64,000 nt of DNA from Chitinophaga sp. YR573 (GCF_900110995.1 NZ_FOJF01000001.1:4500803-4564802); one strand, 5' to 3'; counted from the stretch's first letter, positions 44,592 to 54,431 are shown. The notes: generated by a model from the sequence alone, not told the origin. Numbers and translations: made by a program.

Positions 44592-46094
44592 TTAAGCAGT
44601 TACGCCCTGTGTTTTCAGTTCTAATACTGTGTTGGACCATTCCCTTACCTGATCGCAGAGAGCTGGTTTATCTGACAGTTTCTGGCCATAGGAAGGGATC
44701 ATCTGTAACAGCTTCTCTTTCCATGCAGCAGTAGCCAGTTCTTCTTTAAAGCAACGGTTCAGGAGTTCCAGCATGATAGATACTGCTGTAGATGCACCGG
44801 GAGAAGCCCCCAGCAATGCTGCGATAGAGCCATCTGCAGCACTTACTACTTCTGTACCGAATTCCAGCACACCACCATGTTCAGGGTCTTTCTTGATTAC
44901 CTGTACACGCTGCCCTGCGAATTCCAGTTCCCAGTCTTCCATTTTTGCTTTAGGCAGGAAAGCCTGTAAGGCTTCCAGTCTTTCTTCCGGCGACTGACGT
45001 ACCTGATCTATCAGGTATTTGGTCAGTGGAAGGTTATCGAGACCAGCCGCCAGCATAGGGCGGATGTTATTGAACTTAATTGATTTAGGTAAATCCAGCC
45101 AGGAACCTTTTTTCAGGAACTTGGTGGAGAAACCTGCGTATGGTCCGAACAGTAAGGCTTTCTTACCATCGATCATGCGGGTGTCCAGGTGAGGTACGGA
45201 CATTGGAGGTGCTCCTACAGAGGCTTTGCCATATACTTTGGCAGCATGTCTTTCCACTACCTCAGGATTTTTGCATACCAGCCACTGGCCGCTTACAGGG
45301 AATCCGCCGAAGCCTTTTCCTTCAGGTATATCTGATTTTTCCAGTAATGGGAGTGAACCACCACCGGCACCTATGAATACAAATTTTGTAAAGAGCTTTC
45401 TCTTCTTGCCTGTTTCCATGTTCTTCACGGTCAGGCGCCATCTCCCATCTTCATCCTGTTCCAGATCGCGTACTTCATGGTTCAGGTTGAGCTTTACGCC
45501 ATCCTGTTCGGTGAGGTAGTCGATGAGGGAACGTGTTAATGCGCCGAAGTTGATATCAGTACCCAACTCCATACGTGTAGCGGCTACTTTCTCAGCAGGG
45601 TCACGACCATCCATTACGAGGGGCATCCATTCGGACAGTACAGCAGGATCTTCTGAGTACTGCATCCCCTTAAATAAATGATTGCTTTCCAGCGCCTGCT
45701 GACGCTTTTTCAGGTATTCCACGTTTTCTGCACCCCATACAAAGCTCATGTGAGGAACGCTTTGTATAAAGTTTCCGGGAGATTTAATACAGCCTTCCTG
45801 TACTAAAAATGACCAGAACTCCTTGGACACTTCGAAAGATTCGGCAATTTTCAGGGCCTTATTTGTTTCGATAGAACCATCGGCCTTTTCAGGTGTGTAG
45901 TTTAGTTCGCAGAAAGCCGAATGACCAGTACCAGCATTGTTCCATGCATCTGAACTTTCTCCGGCGATTACATCCAGACGTTCAAAGATTTCAATGGTCA
46001 GTTCCGGCTGCAATTCTTTCAACAGAACACCCAGCGTTGCACTCATTATGCCTGCACCGATTAAAACGATGTCAGGCGCCGATTTAGGAGACAT
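44592..46094 (-). CDS. mqo: Malate:quinone oxidoreductase
   Basis: A peripheral membrane FAD enzyme that oxidises malate to oxaloacetate and passes electrons to quinone, part of the tricarboxylic acid cycle. From the ATG at 46094 (MSPKSAPD) it has 500 residues, the usual size. The dinucleotide-binding motif is [18 protein letters not shown], followed by [20 protein letters not shown] and [10 protein letters not shown], which are family hallmarks. An upstream in-frame ATG at 46124 would lie across the -7 element at 46122-46129 and is rejected. It is a single gene flanked by its own promoter and the terminator downstream. Confidence 0.97.
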   Translation of the reverse strand: MSPKSAPDIVLIGAGIMSATLGVLLKELQPELTIEIFERLDVIAGESSDAWNNAGTGHSAFCELNYTPEKADGSIETNKALKIAESFEVSKEFWSFLVQEGCIKSPGNFIQSVPHMSFVWGAENVEYLKKRQQALESNHLFKGMQYSEDPAVLSEWMPLVMDGRDPAEKVAATRMELGTDINFGALTRSLIDYLTEQDGVKLNLNHEVRDLEQDEDGRWRLTVKNMETGKKRKLFTKFVFIGAGGGSLPLLEKSDIPEGKGFGGFPVSGQWLVCKNPEVVERHAAKVYGKASVGAPPMSVPHLDTRMIDGKKALLFGPYAGFSTKFLKKGSWLDLPKSIKFNNIRPMLAAGLDNLPLTKYLIDQVRQSPEERLEALQAFLPKAKMEDWELEFAGQRVQVIKKDPEHGGVLEFGTEVVSAADGSIAALLGASPGASTAVSIMLELLNRCFKEELATAAWKEKLLQMIPSYGQKLSDKPALCDQVREWSNTVLELKTQGVTA

Positions 46095-46121
46095 ATTATT
46101 TTTTTTACACGATTTGCACCG

Positions 46122-46129
46122 CAAAAATA
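46122..46129 (-). promoter_or_regulatory. -7 promoter element for mqo
   Basis: TATTTTTG on the - strand matches TAnnTTTG and lies 27 bases upstream of the preferred mqo ATG. No clear -33 element was found. Confidence 0.5.
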
Positions 46130-46186
46130 ATACATAATCTCTTAGTTGTATAACGTTTTAGCACTTTGTTTTAATCGTTTTACTGA

Positions 46187-46212
46187 TTATAAGGGCGGGT
46201 GTAGCCTTATAA
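46187..46212. repeat. Inverted repeat after the nitrate operon
   Basis: TTATAAGG (46187-46194) and CCTTATAA (46205-46212) are perfect arms around a 10-base loop, between the end of the rubredoxin-tailed gene and mqo. No T-run follows on the - strand, so it is either a weak terminator or an mRNA end-stabilising hairpin. Confidence 0.45.
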
Positions 46213-46297
46213 GCTACTGTAGTAGTGGGTATGCAGCAAGTGCAAAGAGAATGTTAAGATACGGGGTTGAAAATTGGGGTGATAGTAAATGAACGGG

Positions 46298-47746
46298 TTA
46301 AGATGGTATATTAAAATTATGTTCAACCATCGTGATATTAAAATCCTGCAGGGGAGCTTCGCATACTGAACAGCAGTAATAAGGAGGCAGGTCTGAGAAG
46401 AGCGTACCGGCCGGGATTTGCTGGGCAGGATCTCCTGTGATTTCGTCGTAGACAGTAAAGCAGTGAGGACATTGGTGTACAGGCTTTTCGGGTATGGCAA
46501 CCACCAAAGGCTGTATTGTCTTTTGCAAAGGATCATGGCTGCTTTCGTAAAAAAGTTTACAAAGCGCTGAGATATAAGGGCCCAGGTATTCTTTGGCTAC
46601 ATCTGTCCTGTAGGGAATCAGGTTACCGGAGTTTGGACTGAAATCCGGAGTATACAGGATATCGTATCGCTGCAGCCCTTTTAAGCGGCTTTTTTGCCTG
46701 TTTTCCTGTTTGTTAAGGATAATGGAGCCAAAGCAGCTGTTCCCCGGTTTTAGGCGTATGCCAAAGCATAATCCGTAGGTGCGTACATCAGCGCTATCGA
46801 AATACCTGATAATGTGACGTTTCAGTACAAGTCCGTCTTCGCTGTTATCTTCTACCTGCCAGTTCAGTTCATTGGCAGCATGCCGCACGTTGATATTGTG
46901 TTTGCCGAGGATATAATCCCATAGGCGCCGGTGTTCGTGTTTAATATTTTTGATGATCAGTGATTTCCAGGAAGTAGCATATAGCTGTCCGGTTTTTGTT
47001 TCCAGGCAGATATTGCAAAGGTCTTTCAGGAAATCAACAGAGAATTCTTCATCGCGGCGATAGATACCCAGCCAGTAGCTGTCATCATGTTTGTTGAAGC
47101 CTTCATAATAGGGGAGATGGAAATGCGGGTATTCCAGTTCCTGTTCTATCGGGCGGCAGAGGTATTCCAGTTTCTCTTTTACCTGTGTAAAGAGATGATC
47201 AATTTGTATGGTAGTTTCATTACCTGATAAAAAAGATTCTATACAGTTGCTGACTTCTCCTATGTTGTTTGTGTAAATGAGTTCCGGCCATGAAAACAGT
47301 TCTCCTGTTTTAGGGTAGCGGATGTAAAGGTGCCAGTAATGCTGCTGTTTGGCAGAGATCCAGTTGAGATGCCCCGTGAAGAAAGGCATGAAAGTTTGTT
47401 TACTGTCGCAGATGTTTATTTTCAGAGAAGGGGTATAGCTGAACATTTCGAAAACATCTTTGTAGATGCCTTCCGTTAACCAGGTATCTGTAACGAAGAT
47501 CCCTGATGTAAGATAAGAGCTGCTGATATTTGGTGTTGATGCACAGCTGATATCTTTTTCTTTACAGGCATTTTCAAATTGTTTGATTTGTTTTACCGGG
47601 ACTTCTATCAATAGTTGCTGGCGCAAACCAAAGCGTACTTGTTTTACTCTGGCATCTGTTGCTATTTCGAGGATGGTATGCAGATTTCCGGGAGAGATGA
47701 TCCCTCCTGTAAAATTGATACTTATTGTATGTGTTTGCTTTAGCAT
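46298..47746 (-). CDS. Nitrite/sulfite-reductase-like protein with C-terminal rubredoxin domain
   Basis: A 482-residue cytoplasmic protein. The N-terminal two thirds resemble the ferredoxin-like half domains of nitrite/sulfite reductases (N-terminal ISPGNLHTILEIATD and RFGLRQQLLIEVP match the usual LR.TxxQ region loosely). The C-x5-C and C-x3-C motifs that hold sirohaem and [4Fe-4S] are not seen. The C-terminal rubredoxin-like domain (about 424-470) has CPHC (Cys426, Cys429) and CSVC (Cys459, Cys462). It starts one base after the stop of the fused nitrate reductase, so it belongs to the operon. It could deliver electrons to the reductases or be an assembly factor. The function is inferred. 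Confidence 0.75.
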   Translation of the reverse strand: MLKQTHTISINFTGGIISPGNLHTILEIATDARVKQVRFGLRQQLLIEVPVKQIKQFENACKEKDISCASTPNISSSYLTSGIFVTDTWLTEGIYKDVFEMFSYTPSLKINICDSKQTFMPFFTGHLNWISAKQQHYWHLYIRYPKTGELFSWPELIYTNNIGEVSNCIESFLSGNETTIQIDHLFTQVKEKLEYLCRPIEQELEYPHFHLPYYEGFNKHDDSYWLGIYRRDEEFSVDFLKDLCNICLETKTGQLYATSWKSLIIKNIKHEHRRLWDYILGKHNINVRHAANELNWQVEDNSEDGLVLKRHIIRYFDSADVRTYGLCFGIRLKPGNSCFGSIILNKQENRQKSRLKGLQRYDILYTPDFSPNSGNLIPYRTDVAKEYLGPYISALCKLFYESSHDPLQKTIQPLVVAIPEKPVHQCPHCFTVYDEITGDPAQQIPAGTLFSDLPPYYCCSVCEAPLQDFNITMVEHNFNIPS

Positions 47747-47747
47747 T

Positions 47748-50700
47748 TTATACTGTTACCAGTTGTTCCGTTTTCTTTTTTCCCTGCTGAGGCAGTGTTC
47801 TTTCCAATATCGCCTGTACTTCCGGTCTGCAACTGCCACAGCCCATGCCTGCACCTGTAGCCTGACATACCTTTTCAAGACTGGTACATCCTTCCTTTAT
47901 CTTTCCTGTAATATTTCCTTCTCCCACACTACCACAACTACATACCAGTTTACCTATCACCGGTTCTCCTTTTTTACCGGAGCGTAATAATTCCAGTCTC
48001 TTATCAGATAATTCAATCTTATTGGCTATCAGGTCTTTGAATTCAAGGAATTCTGATTTATCACCAATAAGAATAGCGCCTATCAATCTATCATTATGTA
48101 TCAGGCACTTCTTATAATAGCGTTTGGATTTATCAATGAAAACGACTTCTTCATAAGCCGGATCATCAGGTGTTTCTACCATACCTAATGAGCATAGATC
48201 TGTACCATGCATTTTCAGGATATTCATGAAGAGCGTACCCTGGTAATAACCGGTAATGTCTCCCGACAGATGCCGGGCTACAACGGCAGCCTGTTGTTCT
48301 GCAGCGGCTGTGATGCCATAGAGTGTACCATTGAATTCTGCTATTTCGCCGATAGCGTAAACAGCAGGATCACTGGTTTGCAGATATTCATTTACGACTA
48401 CACCTCTTTTGCAGGTTAGTTCTGATGCCTGCGCCAACTCTATGTTTGGTGTTGTTCCTATAGAAAGTACAACAGCCTGGCAGTCTATCTGTCTGCCGCT
48501 TTTGAGACGGATCCCATCCAGTTGTTTAGAACCAGTGAAACGTTCTATCTCATCATTATACAAAATCTCTATACCTCTGTCTGTAAGTTCTTCGTATAAG
48601 AGCTGGCCACCTAGTCTGTCCAGCTGCCGGTCCATGAGTTTAGAACTACGTTGTATAACAGCGACGTCTATATCCATTTCTCTTAAAGAGGCTGCCAGTT
48701 CTATCCCTAACAGTCCGCCCCCTGCTATCATCACTTTACCTTTAGCAGGATCAATATGTTTGATAAATGCATCCGCATCCCTGCGGTTACGCATAGTGAA
48801 AATCCCTTTTAAGGGTGGAGTATCTCTTAAAACAGAAGCCCTGCTTCCCATGGCCAGTATCAATACATCATACTCATGTACAAGCCCGTTGCTGTCTGTA
48901 ACCGTTTTATTTTCCCTGTCTATCTGCAGTACGCTGACACCACGATGTAAAGTAATATTGAAATCAGTTTCTTCACTATCTGTCATCTTCACCAACTGTT
49001 CCCATTGCTGGGTGCCACTGATATAATCAGGTAACATCACACGATTATAGAAAGGAAGATCTTCTTTACTGAAGACGATGATTTCGTCTGTATTATTTAA
49101 AGGGCGGTATGATTTTACAAAACCACAGGCTCCTGCGCCAGCGCCGATAATAATGATGCGTTGCTGTGGCTTTTTGTAGGATTGCACCTGCACCGCTGCA
49201 TATTTGAAATCGGGTTGCTTGGAGATAGGGTCCAGGCGGTTATGCGTAAGATTATTAGCCCTGCTTAAATCGTTATTCAGTATTTTACCCCAGTGCATAG
49301 GAAGGAATACCACGCCTTTTTTAATGGAAGTACTTAGTTGTGCTTTCACCCGTACAACACCATTACTATTGAAGATCTCTACGATATCATCTGCACGGAT
49401 ATCACGCTCCTTTGCATCATCCGGATGTATTTCCAGAAAGGGAGCGGGGATATGTTGTTTTAGTTTACTTACTTTACCTGTTTTGCTCATCGTGTGCCAC
49501 TGGTCACGAATACGGCCTGTGGTAAGGATTAAAGGATAATCCTTATCCGGTGGGGCAGATTTATTATCATCATCAAAAGAATGAATAACAGCTTTTGCTG
49601 ATGGTGTATAAAACTGATGATCTGTAAAGAGGCGTGGTGTACCAAGGTCTGTTGTCCCTGTAGGGTAAGGCCATTGTACGCTACGTTTTTCTTTCAGTAA
49701 ATCATAATTCAATCCACTTACATCTATATTAGTACCTGCAGTAAGACGGCAATGCTCGTCATAAATTTCAGCAGCGTTATTATAAGAAAAACCATGAAAG
49801 CCCATCTTCTGTGCAAAGCGGCAGATAATCTCCGAATCAGGTAATGCTTCTCCCGGAGCATCCGCTACCTTTTGCAGATAACTGATACGACGTTCTGCAT
49901 TCGTCATGGTACCTTCTTTTTCTGTCCAGGCAGCAGCGGGGAAAACCACATCTGCATATTGCAGTGTTTCCGGTTTGGAAGAGATTTCCTGCACCACTAC
50001 GAACTTCGCTTTTTGCAGGGCAGCTTCTGCCAGTCTTGCATCAGGAAGGCTTACCAGTGGATTGGTACAAAGAATCCAGATGGCTTTGAGTTTACCACTG
50101 TTCAGCGCTTCGAACATTTCAGTAGCAGTAAGCCCTGGTTTTTCAGAAAGAGGTACACCACCCCAGAACTCCTGTACTTCTTTACGATGTGCCGGATTGT
50201 TCATAAGGCGATGAGCGGGCAACAGGTTCGACAAGCCGCCTACTTCGCGTCCGCCCATCGCATTAGGCTGACCGGTTAATGAGAATGGCCCGCATCCCTG
50301 TTTACCTATATGGCCGGTAATGAGATGCAGGTTAATAAGACTGAGATTTTTATTAACACCTACTACACTTTGGTTGAGCCCCATTGTCCATAGGGTCATG
50401 AAACGTTTTGCTTTGCCGATGTAAGTAGCCGCTTCAATGATATCTGTTTCGGAAATGCCACAGATAGCAGCAGCACTGGCCAGACTACGCTGCATGACCG
50501 TTTCTTTGTAGCGGGCAAAACCTTCTGTATGCTGACTGATAAATGCATGATCTGTGAATCCCTGTTCTATCAGTATCCTGCCAATAGCATGGTGTAATAC
50601 GATATCAGTACCCGGATGTAATTGCAGATGCAGATTGGCTAATGCACAGCTTTGTGTAACACGGGGATCACTGACAATAATTTTTAGTGAAGGATTAGCT

Positions 50701-51272
50701 GCTTTCGCGGCTTCTACCCGTCTCCATAAAATAGGATGGCACCAGGCCGGATTTGCACCAGCCACAAAGATGCAATCTGCCAGTTCAAGATCGTCGTAAT
50801 TGCCGGGTACACTATCTTCCCCTAAAGCCATTTTATAGGCAGCTACCGCACTACTCATACAAAGGCGTGAGTTGGTATCGATATTATTACTGCCAATAAA
50901 ACCTTTGATCAGTTTATTAACTACATAATATTCTTCTGTTAAACATTGCCCGGACGCGTAGAATGCTACGGAATCCGGGCCATGTTTCTGAATGATCTGT
51001 TTGAACACAGCGGCAGTCCTTTCCAGCGCCTGGTCCCAGGTAACCCGCTGACGGGGCAGGTACCGGTTATAGCGCATTTCAGGATATAACAGCCTGTCGC
51101 TGGTATCCATAACTGTATAATGCAGGTTCATTCCTTTAGAACAGAGCATGCCTTTATTCACAGGATGGTCTTTATCTCCTTCCACATGCAGTTTCCCCTG
51201 CCGGTCTTTATGCACTACGATCCCACAACCAACGCCGCAATAGCAGCAAGTTGTTTTAAATGAAGTTGACAT
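47748..51272 (-). CDS. Assimilatory nitrate reductase fused to an NAD(P)H-flavin module
   Basis: A 1174-residue cytoplasmic fusion that should reduce nitrate to nitrite using NAD(P)H directly. The molybdopterin part (about 1-690) begins with a [4Fe-4S] domain, Cys9, Cys12, Cys16 and Cys44 (C-x2-C-x3-C-x27-C). Cys138 in NSRLCMSSAV is the likely molybdenum ligand, and the dinucleotide-binding C-terminal domain contains TGRIRDQWHTMSKTGK. From about 704 a NirB-like FAD/NAD oxidoreductase follows, with RIIIIGAGAGACG and MIAGGGLLGIELAASL. The end (about 1107-1156) is a BFD-like [2Fe-2S] domain with VCSCG and GCGSC. In most bacteria these are separate proteins. It is co-transcribed with the transporter (9-base gap). 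Confidence 0.93.
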   Translation of the reverse strand: MSTSFKTTCCYCGVGCGIVVHKDRQGKLHVEGDKDHPVNKGMLCSKGMNLHYTVMDTSDRLLYPEMRYNRYLPRQRVTWDQALERTAAVFKQIIQKHGPDSVAFYASGQCLTEEYYVVNKLIKGFIGSNNIDTNSRLCMSSAVAAYKMALGEDSVPGNYDDLELADCIFVAGANPAWCHPILWRRVEAAKAANPSLKIIVSDPRVTQSCALANLHLQLHPGTDIVLHHAIGRILIEQGFTDHAFISQHTEGFARYKETVMQRSLASAAAICGISETDIIEAATYIGKAKRFMTLWTMGLNQSVVGVNKNLSLINLHLITGHIGKQGCGPFSLTGQPNAMGGREVGGLSNLLPAHRLMNNPAHRKEVQEFWGGVPLSEKPGLTATEMFEALNSGKLKAIWILCTNPLVSLPDARLAEAALQKAKFVVVQEISSKPETLQYADVVFPAAAWTEKEGTMTNAERRISYLQKVADAPGEALPDSEIICRFAQKMGFHGFSYNNAAEIYDEHCRLTAGTNIDVSGLNYDLLKEKRSVQWPYPTGTTDLGTPRLFTDHQFYTPSAKAVIHSFDDDNKSAPPDKDYPLILTTGRIRDQWHTMSKTGKVSKLKQHIPAPFLEIHPDDAKERDIRADDIVEIFNSNGVVRVKAQLSTSIKKGVVFLPMHWGKILNNDLSRANNLTHNRLDPISKQPDFKYAAVQVQSYKKPQQRIIIIGAGAGACGFVKSYRPLNNTDEIIVFSKEDLPFYNRVMLPDYISGTQQWEQLVKMTDSEETDFNITLHRGVSVLQIDRENKTVTDSNGLVHEYDVLILAMGSRASVLRDTPPLKGIFTMRNRRDADAFIKHIDPAKGKVMIAGGGLLGIELAASLREMDIDVAVIQRSSKLMDRQLDRLGGQLLYEELTDRGIEILYNDEIERFTGSKQLDGIRLKSGRQIDCQAVVLSIGTTPNIELAQASELTCKRGVVVNEYLQTSDPAVYAIGEIAEFNGTLYGITAAAEQQAAVVARHLSGDITGYYQGTLFMNILKMHGTDLCSLGMVETPDDPAYEEVVFIDKSKRYYKKCLIHNDRLIGAILIGDKSEFLEFKDLIANKIELSDKRLELLRSGKKGEPVIGKLVCSCGSVGEGNITGKIKEGCTSLEKVCQATGAGMGCGSCRPEVQAILERTLPQQGKKKTEQLVTV

Positions 51273-51281
51273 GTGTTCTGT

Positions 51282-52586
51282 TTATTCTGCGAATGCCATC
51301 TGTGGCGTTATTTCTTTTTCCGTTACAGGTTTTTTAACGAACCGGGTAATCATTACAATAACTGATACCGCGATTACGATACAACCTATATAAGTGAATG
51401 CCTGCACGTATGAAATAGATTCGGACTTGAAAAGGAATCCGAATAACATACCGCCCAGGTTACCACCAGCACCTACGATGCCGCTAACCAGTCCTACATT
51501 CTTTTCATTGATGAACGGTACAATACCATAAGTAGCGCCGTTAGCCATTTTCAGGAAGAGTGCAAAACTGAGCATGGAGATGATGGCAAACACCAATGAT
51601 CCTGCCTGTGCAAATAGTAATAGTCCGCATCCTTCCAGTAATAATACCAGTGCTAATAAAGTGCCTTTCCCTTTCATACCGAAGCGGGCGCCTACTTTAT
51701 CAGAAACAATGCCTCCCAGTGCACGGGCAAAGATGTTCATGAATCCGAAGATGCCTGCCCAGAAACCTGCACTGCTTTGTGAAAGATGGAAAGTGTCTGT
51801 GAAGTGAAGAGAAGCGACATTATCAAATGTGATCTCCATACCGAAGCACATGGCATAGGCCATTGTTAAAGCCCAGATGCGCCAGTCGGCCAGGATAGAC
51901 CAGTCGGTGCGGGTTTTATTTTTGTTATAACCTATTTCGTCGAAATTACCTGCAGGTGTATCTTTTGTAAAACGGTAGTAAAGGAATGCTGCAATCAGCA
52001 TCATTACTCCCGGAACGATCATGGCATAACGCCATGCTTCTGCTTTTGTATAACCAAAACCTATAATAGCGGTGAAGATAAGTGGCATTACCATGTTGGT
52101 TATTCCACCACCCAGGTTACCCCATCCACCGGTAACAGCGTTAGCAGTTCCTTTGATATTGGCAGCAAACATCATGGATGTATGGTACTGTGTGATTACA
52201 AAAGAAGCGCCTATTACACTGATGGCTAAACGGAAAAGTAAAAAGGAAGTGTAGTCTTTGGACAAGCCTACAAGGAAAACGGGTAAAGAGCCAGCAATCA
52301 GTAGCCTTATAGCCGTTTTTCGCGGCCCCCATGTATCACATAATTTGCCAATAATGAGACGGGCTAAGATTGTACCTGATACGGAAGCGATGATAATGTT
52401 ACCTACCTGCGATTTAGTAAGGCCCAGGTCTTCGCGTATGGTCGGCATCAGTGGTGCGAGGCCAAACCATCCGAAGAAACAGACAAAGAACATTAACCAT
52501 GTTGTATGGAACGTGCGCATCTGCACGGTGTTCAGACTAAAGAGCGGCAGTTTGGAAAGTGGTTGATTACTACTGATTGCTGACAT
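51282..52586 (-). CDS. Nitrate/nitrite transporter, NarK/NNP family (MFS)
   Basis: An inner-membrane major-facilitator protein of 434 residues with about twelve helices that should import nitrate (and possibly exchange nitrite). The two family signature loops are present: TGGWGNLGGGITNMV (about 152-166) and VGAGGNLGGMLFGF (about 370-383). Arg residues in helices 2 and 8, used for anion binding in the family, probably correspond to those in ARLIIGKL and ARALGG. It lies 9 bases before the reductase gene and 20 after the porin, in the order needed for uptake and reduction. Confidence 0.94.
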   Translation of the reverse strand: MSAISSNQPLSKLPLFSLNTVQMRTFHTTWLMFFVCFFGWFGLAPLMPTIREDLGLTKSQVGNIIIASVSGTILARLIIGKLCDTWGPRKTAIRLLIAGSLPVFLVGLSKDYTSFLLFRLAISVIGASFVITQYHTSMMFAANIKGTANAVTGGWGNLGGGITNMVMPLIFTAIIGFGYTKAEAWRYAMIVPGVMMLIAAFLYYRFTKDTPAGNFDEIGYNKNKTRTDWSILADWRIWALTMAYAMCFGMEITFDNVASLHFTDTFHLSQSSAGFWAGIFGFMNIFARALGGIVSDKVGARFGMKGKGTLLALVLLLEGCGLLLFAQAGSLVFAIISMLSFALFLKMANGATYGIVPFINEKNVGLVSGIVGAGGNLGGMLFGFLFKSESISYVQAFTYIGCIVIAVSVIVMITRFVKKPVTEKEITPQMAFAE

Positions 52587-52606
52587 AATAAATTTTTTGG
52601 TTGTTA

Positions 52607-53965
52607 TTATTTCAACAGTAATTCTGGTTTTAATGTGATCATTAAATAAGCCCAGTTACTATTGCTTTGCGCGTTCGTTATATTTTTAACACTTGCAGCG
52701 GTTAAAGACGCTGTGTTCCAGAAGTGGCTGTAGCCTGCTTCGAAAGTGATGACTTTAGACAAGGCATAGATACCTACGAGGTCTGCTTCTGTACCAAATC
52801 TGCGGGTAATACCTCCGGGAATGTAGCTGGAAGAGAAGAACTCATGTCCATCCAGTGTCATCTGGAAACGGGGGCCTGCTTTCAGTTTGGTTTTGATGTA
52901 GTAGTCCTGCAGACCTTTATTACCAAAACCATTGGCGGCATAGAAGTAATCCATCAATCCCCAGAATGCATGCGGAGAGCCGTATAAAGGATCGAACGCT
53001 TTGCTGGTCCTGCCGGAAGAAGAAAGACCACCGGTAGTATAATCTGCTCCTGCACCAGCGCTGAATGATTTACAGAGCGCATACTGGAAGGAGGCAGACA
53101 ATAATTCTCCGCTGATTGTTTGTCCGCTGGCATTACTACCGAACTGGTAATAAGCAGAAGCGGTCACACTCAGTTTATTGAACTGGTTATTGAAAAACAG
53201 TCCGGTGGTAGCGCGGTTGTACACACCTTCATCCCATGTTTTCACAGCAACACCACTTACAGTGTCTGTATGGTACTTATTGAACTGATCTGCCAGGAAG
53301 AGGAAGGATATATTACCCTTTGCCAGCTTCTTTCCTAAATACAGGTATTCAAGGCTTTTGTACTGTGTACCACCGTTGGTATTAGCGGTGTAATTACCGG
53401 GAGGGGTAGCGGTGTAAACAGTACCGGCAGCGTTCTCTTTGTTCTGGTTAAAGGCCGTACCCAGATGCAGCATCCAGGACTTGCTTTCGAACTTGATCAA
53501 AGCCGCATCATGTCTGCGTCCCTGTTGTAACCAGTTGAGATTGCCCAGCAGGCGGCCATCATCATAATTTAATTCTTGTCTGCCTATTTTAAGGTTCAGG
53601 GTTTTGTTCTTTACGGTTGTATCCAGTAACATGATTTCTGCCCATGCTTCCTGCAACATAAATCCGTTGTTGTCTGCGGTGGTGGTCCTGTTGATGGTAG
53701 ATACATCCTGTCCCCATACGCGTACGTCCTGTACTGTTAATGCCAGTTTAAAACGGTAACCGGTGAACCCTGCTGATAAGCGACTTCTCTGAGAAGTAAA
53801 AATGGCTGGTTTTGTTCCCAGCGATAAGGGTGATCCTTGTCCGTCACGTAACTCCGTACGTGTTCTTAATTGTGCCCCTAGTGTAAATTGTGCCTGACTG
53901 TTGTTGTAGGATAAAATGCCAATGAAAAGGCAAATAGCTCCGCCGAGGATGTGTTTTTTCATCAT
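52607..53965 (-). CDS. Alginate_exp-type outer-membrane porin
   Basis: A 452-residue outer-membrane beta-barrel. The signal peptide ends near NNSQAQ (residue 26). The mature protein is made of alternating aromatic and polar strands, with QLRTRTELRDGQGSP near its start and LNLKIGRQELNYDDGRLLGN at about 124-143, the pattern of alginate export family porins. It ends in a beta strand (YLMITLKPELLLK). In Bacteroidota such porins accompany nitrate genes and probably admit nitrate across the outer membrane. It lies directly before the NarK gene. An ATG one codon later is equally possible. Confidence 0.88.
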   Translation of the reverse strand: MMKKHILGGAICLFIGILSYNNSQAQFTLGAQLRTRTELRDGQGSPLSLGTKPAIFTSQRSRLSAGFTGYRFKLALTVQDVRVWGQDVSTINRTTTADNNGFMLQEAWAEIMLLDTTVKNKTLNLKIGRQELNYDDGRLLGNLNWLQQGRRHDAALIKFESKSWMLHLGTAFNQNKENAAGTVYTATPPGNYTANTNGGTQYKSLEYLYLGKKLAKGNISFLFLADQFNKYHTDTVSGVAVKTWDEGVYNRATTGLFFNNQFNKLSVTASAYYQFGSNASGQTISGELLSASFQYALCKSFSAGAGADYTTGGLSSSGRTSKAFDPLYGSPHAFWGLMDYFYAANGFGNKGLQDYYIKTKLKAGPRFQMTLDGHEFFSSSYIPGGITRRFGTEADLVGIYALSKVITFEAGYSHFWNTASLTAASVKNITNAQSNSNWAYLMITLKPELLLK

Positions 53966-54005
53966 TTGGTTGATTTTGGATTAGCTGATCACATAACAAT
54001 ATGAA

Positions 54006-54020
54006 CCTTAGGTTCTAAGG
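54006..54020. promoter_or_regulatory. Palindrome between nirD and the porin gene
   Basis: CCTTAG-gtt-CTAAGG is a perfect inverted repeat with 6-base arms, placed about 40 bases upstream of the porin start. It may be an operator for the porin-narK-reductase segment or a minor hairpin. Confidence 0.4.
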
Positions 54021-54065
54021 ACTGTGGGGTTCTTTTGTAAGTTAATGAATAGCTTCGAAAATACA

Positions 54066-54431
54066 TCATCCTGCATGTACACCTATGTATACATGATCCT
54101 CTTCAATTCTTACCGGATATGTAGTAATGCCGCACTCTGTTTCATCAGATAAACAGCGTCCATCTGACAGAGAAAATGTTTTCTTATGAAACGGACAGGC
54201 GATCTTTGGTTCGCCTTCCTGTGTGCCTGTCATACCACGGCTCAGCGCCATTTGTTGCTTGTGCGGACAAAGGTTCTGTGTGGCATACCAGGAGTCCCGT
54301 CTGGCAAAGCGGAACAAGGCAATCTGTTCTTCTCCGTATTTAACACATACACCTCCGTTGGCAGGGACGTCAGTAACTTTGCAGGCATAGAACCAGTTCA
54401 TAGTTGACGGTTTTGAAGTTGTTATTTCCAT
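54066..54431 (-). CDS. nirD: Nitrite reductase small subunit (Rieske type)
   Basis: The small subunit of assimilatory NADH nitrite reductase, 121 residues from the ATG at 54431, which lies within the last ten bases of nirB. A second ATG at 54401 gives MNWFYACKVTD, the normal NirD N-terminus, and may be the true start. The Rieske [2Fe-2S] ligands are intact: Cys55-x-His57 (CPHK) and Cys79-x2-His82 (CPFH). Many NirD proteins, such as that of E. coli, have lost these, so this one probably carries a cluster. It acts with NirB in reducing nitrite to ammonium. Confidence 0.93.
   Translation of the reverse strand: MEITTSKPSTMNWFYACKVTDVPANGGVCVKYGEEQIALFRFARRDSWYATQNLCPHKQQMALSRGMTGTQEGEPKIACPFHKKTFSLSDGRCLSDETECGITTYPVRIEEDHVYIGVHAG

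Noticed and set aside
46207-46536. Open frame on the - strand overlapping the end of the rubredoxin-tailed gene
   Set aside because: It is in another frame of a well-supported gene, has no recognisable domain and no promoter of its own.
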